This document shows positions 6,925 to 12,019 of a DNA stretch of 12,019 nucleotides, piece by piece; the stretch's first letter is position 1, and each line of letters starts with the position of its first letter. A model generated the notes under the pieces. That model saw only the letters and a program-made list of their open reading frames with translations. It had not been told where the DNA came from and searched no databases. Position numbers and translations under genes: made by a program. This DNA is from Cyanobacteria bacterium M_surface_7_m2_040 (lineage in GTDB: Bacteria > Cyanobacteriota > Cyanobacteriia > PCC-6307 > Cyanobiaceae), in the NCBI GenBank assembly GCA_016882555.1, contig VGPQ01000012.1, positions 1-12,019 of the forward strand, given 5' to 3'.

Positions 6925-8183
6925 GCACGGCGGCCCTGCTCAGCGCCCTGCGCCGCCATCAACGCACCACCTTTCTGGTGGCCTCGGGCCTGAGCACCGC
7001 CGGCTCCTTTGCGGGCCTCACCGCCAAGGGCTGGATTTTGCTGCATGGCAGCAACAGCCCCCTGCTGTTGTCGTTGCATTTTGCGGCGCTGGCCCTGCCG
7101 GCCCTGGCGGTGAGCGGGCCGGCCGGCGTGGTCACCGATCGCCTCGGCAGCGAAACGGTGCTGATCCGCGCCCAGTGGGCCCTGTTTGGTGCAGGGGTGC
7201 TGGGAGCGGTGGCGATCCCGCTGAGCAGCGGCCAGCTGCAGATGGCTCTGCTGCTGCTGAGCACGCTGCTGGTGGGGATCGCCAGCACCTATGAGCTCAC
7301 GGCACGCAGCAAGTACTGCGCCCTGCTGGTGGACGAGCCCGATCAGCTGGCCGGCTACCTCACCAGTTTTTCGGTGGTGTTCAACGTGGGCAAGCTGGTG
7401 GGCCCACCGCTGGGCGGATGGATGATGGCCCTCAGCGGAGCCAGCATCGCCCTGGCCCTAGACGCAGCCACCTACCTGCTGCCCATCGCCACGATCCTGT
7501 GGCTGCTGGTGCCCAACCGCGCTGGTGAAGTGCGCAGCACCGCCCGGCTGGATGCCGGCGGCAGCAGCGAGACGTCGCTGCTGAATGCCTGGCAAAGCTG
7601 CGGGCCGGTGCTGCGGCATGTGCTGCGCTTCACGGCCGTGGCCTGTCTGGCTGTGTTCTTTCACCCAGCCCTGGCACCGGTGATGGCGCGCCGGGTGCTC
7701 GATGGCAGCCCCCAGGCCCTGGGAGGCTTCACGGCGGTTCTGGCCGCCGGCAGCATCGCCGGCGGGGTGGTGCTGCAGCGCTACAGCCGTTGGATCAGCA
7801 GCAGACCGGGGTTGCTGCTGGGCTGCTGCACCCTGGCGACCGGGCTGGCCCAGCTGGGCTTCGCCAGAGCCGACAACGCTGCGGTCGGGCTGGCGATGAC
7901 GTTTGTGATCGGGGCCGGTACGGCGAGCCTGCTGGCGGGGGTCAACATGATTGCCCAGGTGGGCTCACCCCAGCGCATCCGCGGGCGAATGGCCGGGTTG
8001 GCCCAGATCGCCTTCTTGGGCAGCGGCGGACTGAGTGGCGTGCTGGCCGCAGTCCTCAGCGAAGCGCTGGGGCTCGAAGCCTGCTTTGCGCTGATGGGTG
8101 GGGTGGGCTGTGTCCTGGGGGCTGTGGAGCTGATTCGCCATCAGCGCACGAGGCTTCCCGACCCCCGGCTCAGATCAGCTTGA
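6921..8183 (+). CDS. MFS transporter (MFS_3/EntS-like)
   Basis: A 420-residue polytopic protein of about twelve hydrophobic segments. [16 protein letters not shown] (about residues 66-81) is the cytoplasmic loop 2-3 signature, with D73, R74 and G76. [20 protein letters not shown], followed by [13 protein letters not shown], is characteristic of the MFS_3 group that includes the enterobactin exporter EntS. A second loop with RIRGRMAGL lies in the C-terminal half. The substrate cannot be inferred; the group consists mainly of exporters. The start is TTG at 6921, overlapping the rimO stop in TTGA, with a basic segment RRHQRTTF before the first helix. No better start is visible, and the overlap implies translational coupling to rimO. 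The last 14 bp overlap the tail of petL on the opposite strand. Confidence 0.85.
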   Translation: MSTAALLSALRRHQRTTFLVASGLSTAGSFAGLTAKGWILLHGSNSPLLLSLHFAALALPALAVSGPAGVVTDRLGSETVLIRAQWALFGAGVLGAVAIPLSSGQLQMALLLLSTLLVGIASTYELTARSKYCALLVDEPDQLAGYLTSFSVVFNVGKLVGPPLGGWMMALSGASIALALDAATYLLPIATILWLLVPNRAGEVRSTARLDAGGSSETSLLNAWQSCGPVLRHVLRFTAVACLAVFFHPALAPVMARRVLDGSPQALGGFTAVLAAGSIAGGVVLQRYSRWISSRPGLLLGCCTLATGLAQLGFARADNAAVGLAMTFVIGAGTASLLAGVNMIAQVGSPQRIRGRMAGLAQIAFLGSGGLSGVLAAVLSEALGLEACFALMGGVGCVLGAVELIRHQRTRLPDPRLRSA

Positions 8184-8262
8184 TGCCCTTCAGCACCACG
8201 GTCGCCATGAAGGCAGTGGCCAATCCGCCACCCACCAGGCCCAGATAAATCGCCACGCCCAT
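8170..8262 (-). CDS. petL: Cytochrome b6f complex subunit 6 (PetL-like)
   Basis: A 30-residue single-helix protein starting MGVAIYLGLVGG and ending LKGIKLI. Length, one transmembrane segment (about residues 4-24) and the basic KxIKLI tail match PetL, the small b6f subunit that stabilises the complex at its periphery. The ATG at 8262 has GGAG on the coding strand (8268-8271) 5 nt upstream, a strong ribosome binding site for a gene this short. A TGn-extended -10-like element is 26 nt upstream. The stop lies inside the end of the MFS gene on the other strand, so any terminator must be within MFS coding sequence. PetM, PetN and PetG are less likely: I recall different lengths or ends for them. 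The call rests on the short C-terminal signature and context, so moderate confidence. Confidence 0.75.
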   Translation of the reverse strand: MGVAIYLGLVGGGLATAFMATVVLKGIKLI

Positions 8263-8504
8263 GGGATCTCCACTCGTGTGTGAGCGCCATTACAGCAGAG
8301 TTCGGGTCCCATCAGCCGCAAAACAGATCGCGTAGCCTGATTGGAGTCAATGAACTGCAGCAATCCGGCCGGCCTCAAACCTGCGTCGCGGCCATGGAGC
8401 TCACCATGACCAGCTGCAGCTGCCATCGCGCCTTTCTGTCCAGCGTTCGTTTTTCCCCCAGTTGACGCGCAAGCGCACTGGACTGCCCCTCTGCCGCCCG
8501 CCGC
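8263..8504. other. 242-bp intergenic region between petL and the B12-radical SAM gene
   Basis: The longest non-coding stretch in the window, with divergent genes on both sides. It is visibly richer in A/T than the flanking genes. On minus it holds the petL ribosome binding site and a possible promoter. On plus I find no clear -10/-35 pair and no Shine-Dalgarno before the ATG at 8505 (only CCGCCCGCCGC). ORFs crossing it on either strand lack coding character or recognisable sequence. Confidence 0.5.
8289..8297 (-). promoter_or_regulatory. Possible extended -10 promoter of petL
   Basis: On the minus strand TGCTGTAAT reads as a TGn-extended -10 (TGTAAT, 5 of 6 to TATAAT). The hexamer ends 26 nt before the petL ATG, giving a leader of about 20 nt that contains the GGAG site. 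No convincing -35 is seen at 16-18 bp. Confidence 0.35.
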
Positions 8505-10112
8505 ATGCGCACGCTGTTCATCTACCCGGAGTTCCCCAAGACCTTCTGGAGCTACGAGAAGATCCTCGAGCTGGTGAACCGCAAGGTGCTGCTGCCGCCC
8601 CTTGGGCTGGTGACCGTGGCGGCCCTGCTTCCCCAGCACTGGGAGATGAAGCTGGTGGACCGCAACGTGCGCGAGGTCAGCGACGCCGAGTGGGCCTGGG
8701 CCGAGCTGGTGGTGATCTCGGGGATGATCGTGCAGAAGGCCGACATGGCCGCGCAGATCGCCCGGGCCAAGGAGCGCGGGCTGCCCGTGGCGGTGGGCGG
8801 GCCGTTTGCCAGCTCCACGCCGGATGCACCGGAACTCGAGCTGGCCGACTTCAAGGTGCTCGACGAAGGGGAGATCACCCTGCCCCTGTTTATTGAGGCA
8901 ATTGAGAAGGGTGAACGCAGCGGGCGCTTCAGCGCCAATGGCGACAAGCCGGATGTGACCGGCACACCGGTGCCCCGCTTCGACCTGCTCGAGCTCGATG
9001 CCTACGACTCGATGAGCGTGCAGTTCTCGCGGGGCTGCCCGTTCCAGTGCGAGTTCTGCGACATCATCGTGCTCTACGGCCGCAAACCACGCACCAAGAC
9101 CCCCGAGCAGCTGATCGCCGAGCTGCAGTTTCTCTACGACCTCGGCTGGCGCCGCTCAATCTTTCTGGTCGATGACAACTTCATCGGCAACAAGCGCAAC
9201 GCCAAGCTCCTGCTGCCCGCGCTCAAGGCCTGGCAGATCGAGCACGGCTACCCGTTCAGCTTCGCCACCGAGGCCTCGGTCGACCTGGCCTCCGATGAGG
9301 AGCTGATGGGGATGATGGCGGAGTGTCGCTTCGACTCGGTGTTTCTCGGCATCGAGACCCCTGACGCCGCCAGTCTCGAGACCGCCAAGAAACTACAGAA
9401 CACACGCAGCTCCCTCGAAGACGCGGTCGACCGCATTCGCAGCTATGGCATCCGGGTGATGGCCGGCTTCATCATCGGCTTCGATGGCGAGAAAACGGGT
9501 GCCGGCGATCGCATCGTCGAATTCGTGAGCCGCACCGGCATTCCGGCGGCGATGATGGGCATGCTGCAGGCCCTGCCCAACACCGGCCTCTGGCACCGGC
9601 TGGAGAAGGAAGGGCGGCTGATCCAGGAGACGGCCGACGCCAAGGGCGTCAACCAGACCAACCTGCTTAATTTCGTGCCGACCCGGCCGATCCGCGAGAT
9701 CGCCAATGAATACGTCGATGCCTTCTGCCGGCTCTACGAGCCCCACGCCTACATCGACCGTGTCACGCACTACTACCTCAACATGGGGTTGCCGCGCTGG
9801 CAGCAGCATGTGCCAGCCGCCTTCGGCAAGGCCGCCCTGCCCAGCTGGACCGATGTGCGGGCGCTGCTGATCGTGATCTGGCGCCAGGGCATCCAGCGCG
9901 ACACCCGCTGGCGCTTCTGGCGTTCGGTGCTCAAGGTGGCCCGCAAGAACCCGGGGGTGCTCGAACAGTTCGTGGTGGTGCTGGCCCACAACGAGCACTT
10001 CCTGGAATACCGGGGCGTGGTCACCCGCGAGATTCAGGAGCAGCTGGCCGACCTGCCGCCCGAACCGCCAGCGCCTCCGGCAACGCCGCTGCGCGAACTG
10101 CAGCCGGTCTGA
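8505..10112 (+). CDS. B12-binding radical SAM protein with DUF4070-type C-terminus
   Basis: A 535-residue cytosolic enzyme. Residues about 1-135 form a cobalamin-binding fold: MRTLFIYPEFPKTFW, LLPPLGLVTVAALLP, LVDRNVRE in place of the DxHxxG loop, then VAVGGPFASS and DEGE. The missing histidine is normal for this radical SAM class, where cobalamin binds without a His ligand. The radical SAM core (about 165-370) has C178, C182 and C185 in RGCPFQCEFCD, plus FLVDDNFIGN and GFIIGFDGE. The C-terminal NFVPTRPIREI and the helical tail fit DUF4070. By family knowledge such proteins are methylases or other radical chemists; the hopanoid C-2 methylase HpnP shares this architecture, but its N-terminus differs from this subfamily and I do not assign it. 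The tail ends in a proline-rich run (LPPEPPAPPATP). No Shine-Dalgarno precedes the ATG. It converges on the DUF4346 gene with a 34-bp gap. Confidence 0.88.
   Translation: MRTLFIYPEFPKTFWSYEKILELVNRKVLLPPLGLVTVAALLPQHWEMKLVDRNVREVSDAEWAWAELVVISGMIVQKADMAAQIARAKERGLPVAVGGPFASSTPDAPELELADFKVLDEGEITLPLFIEAIEKGERSGRFSANGDKPDVTGTPVPRFDLLELDAYDSMSVQFSRGCPFQCEFCDIIVLYGRKPRTKTPEQLIAELQFLYDLGWRRSIFLVDDNFIGNKRNAKLLLPALKAWQIEHGYPFSFATEASVDLASDEELMGMMAECRFDSVFLGIETPDAASLETAKKLQNTRSSLEDAVDRIRSYGIRVMAGFIIGFDGEKTGAGDRIVEFVSRTGIPAAMMGMLQALPNTGLWHRLEKEGRLIQETADAKGVNQTNLLNFVPTRPIREIANEYVDAFCRLYEPHAYIDRVTHYYLNMGLPRWQQHVPAAFGKAALPSWTDVRALLIVIWRQGIQRDTRWRFWRSVLKVARKNPGVLEQFVVVLAHNEHFLEYRGVVTREIQEQLADLPPEPPAPPATPLRELQPV
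9505..9512. repeat. HIP1 octamer GCGATCGC
   Basis: Perfect HIP1 copy within the B12-radical SAM coding region. Confidence 0.8.
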
Positions 10113-10146
10113 GCCGAAGCCGGTCGAGACCCGAAGCCTGGCTCGA

Positions 10147-10557
10147 TCAGTCTTGGATGTATTCCTGGCCGGCCCGCAGGCACTCCTCGGCCCGCTGCAG
10201 TTCACGGCCGAGGTACAGGGCGTGATCCAGCCGTGAGAGCGGATGGGGCCCCTCGCCCTCAGCAAGGGCGATGCCCAGCTGCTTGGCGCTGCGCGCCCGC
10301 CATGTTGCCAGGGGCTGTCGAGGACCGGCCCCCCGACAGCTGAGCACCTCGCCGGTGTCGGGGTCGGTGGCCAGGCCCCGCTCATCGATGCCGTTGCCGA
10401 AATGCTCGACCACCAGTTCGGCCGCCCCATGGTCGACCTTGATCAGGAAATAGCCGGCCGGATCCAGGGCGATGAAGCGCTGCGACAGGCGCCCATCGAG
10501 AGCTGCAAGCTCGCTCAGCTGCTCAGGGTTCAGGGGCTGAGGTCTGAGTTGAGACAT
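10147..10557 (-). CDS. DUF4346 family protein
   Basis: A 136-residue soluble protein of unknown function. The core FIALDPAGYFLIKVDH (28-43), EHFGNGIDERGLATDPDTGE (51-70), then the helical LGIALAEGEG and LSRLDHALYLGRELQRAEE, matches what I know of the cyanobacterial DUF4346 family. No signal peptide or membrane segment is seen. The ATG at 10557 (MSQLRPQPLNPEQL) lies inside the last codons of the upstream FemAB-like gene, a 35-bp overlap. The same frame stays open further upstream, but that extension is arginine/serine/proline-rich shadow of the neighbour and is not a real N-terminus. The overlap implies one transcript and probable translational coupling. The stop faces the end of the B12-radical SAM gene. 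Confidence 0.82.
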   Translation of the reverse strand: MSQLRPQPLNPEQLSELAALDGRLSQRFIALDPAGYFLIKVDHGAAELVVEHFGNGIDERGLATDPDTGEVLSCRGAGPRQPLATWRARSAKQLGIALAEGEGPHPLSRLDHALYLGRELQRAEECLRAGQEYIQD

Positions 10558-11746
10558 GGGGTGGATCGTAGGTAGCCGTAAACGGCAGCTCGGCATTGAT
10601 CGCCTCGATCTGGGCCTGCATCTGGGCGTTGGCGCCGGGCAACCATTGCGAGAGGATCTGGGCGAAGTGGTGATCGCTCCAGCGGTGCAGGCTGATGCGG
10701 GGCTCGGCCACGAAGCCGCGACGCCGTTTGTGGCTGCCGCCGGCACCGGGATCGAAGCGGCGGATGCCCTGCTCGATCGCCCAGGCGATGGGGGCGTAGT
10801 AGCAGACCTCGAAGTGCAGGTTCTCAAGCTCCACGGCGCTGCCCCAGTAGCGGCCCCAGAGCTGGTCGCCGCCGCGCACACACAGCGACATGGCCAGGGG
10901 ATCCTCAGGACCACAGTCCTGGGGATGGGCTGCAAACAGCACCAGGTGTTCGCGCAGCTCGCGGGCCGCCGCCTCAAAGAAGGACTCCGTGAGGTACTTG
11001 CTGCCCCAGGCTCCCCAGCGGGCGCAGTGCATGGCATAGAACTCATGCATGCGATCCACCAGCGCCGGCGGGATCGCTTCGCCGGCCAGGGGGGTCACGC
11101 TGAGGCCAGCGGCCGCCACGGCCTTGCGTTCGCGCTTGATGTTGCGGCGCTGGTTGGCGTTGAAGCTGGCTAGGTAGTCGTCAAAGCCAGCGAAGCCGGG
11201 ATTGCTCCAGGTGCTCTGCTGGTTGAGCCAGCGGCTGCAGCCGGCCGCCTCGGCCAGGGGCGCCCAGGCTGGATCCACATAGAGAAAATTGACGCTGAAG
11301 ATGCCGTGCTCCCGGCAGAAGCCATCGATCAGCTCAAGCATCACAGCCGTGAGCTGGGCCGCGTCTGCGGCTGGATCGATCCAGAAGCGATAGCCGGCCA
11401 CCGGGCTCACCGGGCTCATGCCCACGAGCTTGGGGTAGTAGCGCTGGCCCAGGCGACCGGCGAGCTCGGCAAAGCTCTGATCAAACACGAATTCGCCGTA
11501 GCTGTGCCCCTTGAGGTACAGGGGCGCCACGGCCAGCAGCTGCTCGCCGCGCCACAGGGCCAGCGGGCAGCTCTGCCAGCCCTGGGCGGGCACGATGCTG
11601 CCGCTGGCCTCGAGCTGATGCAGCCAGCGCCAGCAAAAAAATGGCGACGGCTCAGCCGTACCGCTGGCTGCAGCCACCAGCTGGTCCCACTGACGCTCGG
11701 GCAGCTCAGCCATGCCGCGGTGCCAGCGGGCTTCCAATCCAGCCAT
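10523..11746 (-). CDS. FemAB-like / DUF482 GNAT-superfamily acyltransferase
   Basis: A 407-residue soluble protein of the COG3146/PF04339 family, annotated as peptidoglycan biosynthesis/recognition but with no proven substrate in most members. Family blocks are PSPFFCWRWLHQLEASGS (34-51), VAPLYLKGHSYGEFVFDQ (73-90), YYPKLVGMSPVSPV (103-116), NANQRRNIKRERK, then LHFEVCYYAPIAWAIEQG and RFDPGAGGSHKRRRGF near the C-terminus. By family knowledge it has the GNAT-like fold of FemABX aminoacyl transferases. The ATG at 11746 has no Shine-Dalgarno. The frame remains open for more than 80 nt upstream without an ATG, so a slightly longer protein from a rare start cannot be excluded. Its 3' end overlaps the DUF4346 start by 35 bp, and the two form a likely operon. 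Confidence 0.88.
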   Translation of the reverse strand: MAGLEARWHRGMAELPERQWDQLVAAASGTAEPSPFFCWRWLHQLEASGSIVPAQGWQSCPLALWRGEQLLAVAPLYLKGHSYGEFVFDQSFAELAGRLGQRYYPKLVGMSPVSPVAGYRFWIDPAADAAQLTAVMLELIDGFCREHGIFSVNFLYVDPAWAPLAEAAGCSRWLNQQSTWSNPGFAGFDDYLASFNANQRRNIKRERKAVAAAGLSVTPLAGEAIPPALVDRMHEFYAMHCARWGAWGSKYLTESFFEAAARELREHLVLFAAHPQDCGPEDPLAMSLCVRGGDQLWGRYWGSAVELENLHFEVCYYAPIAWAIEQGIRRFDPGAGGSHKRRRGFVAEPRISLHRWSDHHFAQILSQWLPGANAQMQAQIEAINAELPFTATYDPPHVSTQTSAPEP

Positions 11747-11801
11747 CGACCAGCGACGCGGCGCAGCATGCCGCGCAAAACTAACCAGAGCATCCCTGCC
11801 A

Positions 11802-11921
11802 ATGGGCTTGTCGATGGCTTTTTGCCGCCTGGCCAGGACCCTGGGGCTGCCGGTTGGCAGCCTCGACCAACTTCCCCTGCGGGAGCTGGTGCGGCGCTAC
11901 GCCGAGCGGGCGCGGCGGTAG
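11802..11921 (+). CDS. Possible small hypothetical protein
   Basis: A 39-codon ORF in the gap between two minus-strand genes, starting MGLSMAFCRLARTLGLPVGS and rich in leucine and arginine, with C-terminal LRELVRRYAERARR, which could form an amphipathic basic helix. Third codon positions are almost all G or C, like the real genes here. Against it: there is no Shine-Dalgarno, the last 25 bp overlap the minus-strand gene at the right edge, and a GC hairpin lies within it. I do not recognise the family. Starts at 11814 or upstream at 11712 are also possible; the latter would run antisense through the start of the FemAB-like gene. Confidence 0.3.
   Translation: MGLSMAFCRLARTLGLPVGSLDQLPLRELVRRYAERARR
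11845..11862. other. GC-rich hairpin GGCTGCC-GGTT-GGCAGCC
   Basis: A perfect 7-bp stem with a 4-nt loop, extendable by wobble pairs. It is 35 nt beyond the stop of the right-edge minus-strand gene, where a terminator would be expected, but no T-tract follows on either strand. It may be a weak terminator or processing structure, or simply part of the small plus-strand ORF. Confidence 0.3.
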
Positions 11922-12019
11922 CGCAGCAGCACCTCGTCGCCGCCCAGCGGGCGGGACTGCTCGAGCTGCCAGGCGGCCCCCTCCAGCCCCTGGGGCAGCA
12001 GGTGCTTGGCAGGGATCCA
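11897..12019 (-). CDS. Unidentified protein, C-terminal 40 residues (partial)
   Basis: The frame enters from the right edge and ends at TAG (11899-11897). The visible peptide begins WIPAKHLLPQGLEGAAWQLE and ends GGDEVLLRYRRARSA. The GxxGAAWQLE, then hydrophobic strand (EVLLRYRR) pattern could be the last strand of an alpha/beta enzyme such as a class I methyltransferase, but too little is visible to say. Codon use is like its neighbours. It is followed after 150 bp by the FemAB-like gene on the same strand. Confidence 0.6.
   Translation of the reverse strand, partial: WIPAKHLLPQGLEGAAWQLEQSRPLGGDEVLLRYRRARSA

Noticed and set aside
8280..8465. 61-codon plus ORF between petL and the radical SAM gene
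   Set aside because: No ribosome binding site, mixed codon use unlike the neighbours, and it overlaps the petL promoter region.
8505..10112. Naming the B12-radical SAM protein hpnP (hopanoid C-2 methylase)
   Set aside because: The architecture is shared, but the N-terminal block resembles a different DUF4070 subfamily and no hopanoid genes are in view.
10111..10144. Possible bidirectional terminator in the gap between the radical SAM gene and DUF4346
   Set aside because: Only a 5-bp outer stem (GAGCC/GGCTC) around a 24-nt loop and no T-tract; too weak to call.
9393..10430. 345-codon minus frame over the end of the B12-radical SAM gene and DUF4346
   Set aside because: It crosses two real genes in the wrong frame and has shadow composition.
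10558..11046. N-terminal extension of DUF4346 from an ATG at 11046
   Set aside because: This part is the shadow of the FemAB-like gene (Ser/Arg/Pro-rich) and is unlike DUF4346 proteins. The start at 10557 gives the normal family length.
1..12019. Mobile element, CRISPR array, tRNA/rRNA or defence system
   Set aside because: No array-like direct repeats, transposase motifs, cloverleaf or rRNA sequences were seen on either strand; gene content and codon use are uniform and core-like.

Overview
The window looks like core chromosome of a high-GC unicellular picocyanobacterium of the Synechococcus/Cyanobium type. Reasons: it carries psbU (PSII extrinsic 12 kDa protein, which Prochlorococcus lacks), a 30-codon petL-like gene, several families that are cyanobacterial or nearly so (TIGR03279/DUF512 radical SAM, DUF3120, DUF4346), the VKOR-thioredoxin fusion common in cyanobacteria, four copies of the HIP1 octamer GCGATCGC, strong G/C preference at third codon positions and very tight gene spacing. 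I see no tRNA, rRNA, insertion sequence, phage gene, CRISPR array or defence cassette.

Layout. Left edge, minus strand: uppP (undecaprenyl-diphosphate phosphatase) is followed 36 nt later by a GTG-started TIGR03279 radical SAM gene that runs off the window. Divergently, on plus: DUF3120 membrane protein, psbU with a signal peptide and a strong terminator, then nadB (L-aspartate oxidase), whose start codon lies 1 nt after the terminator T-tract. nadB converges on a minus-strand VKOR-thioredoxin fusion. Divergent from VKOR are rimO (ribosomal protein S12 methylthiotransferase) and an MFS transporter, coupled by a TTGA stop/start overlap. The MFS tail overlaps head-on the tail of a minus-strand petL-like gene (cytochrome b6f subunit). 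A 242-bp gap follows, then a plus-strand cobalamin-binding radical SAM enzyme with a DUF4070-type C-terminus. It converges on a minus-strand pair: FemAB-like/DUF482 acyltransferase followed by DUF4346, overlapping by 35 bp. The right edge holds the last 40 codons of an unidentified minus-strand gene and a doubtful 39-codon plus-strand ORF.

Functional themes: photosynthesis (psbU, petL), envelope and disulfide chemistry (uppP, VKOR, FemAB-like), NAD synthesis (nadB), ribosome modification (rimO), and three radical SAM proteins, two of which have no assigned function. The neighbours do not form one pathway. Nothing here amounts to a convincing new system. The points most worth a second look are the psbU-terminator/nadB-start junction, the antisense MFS/petL tail overlap, the unassigned B12-radical SAM enzyme and the small ORF at the right edge.
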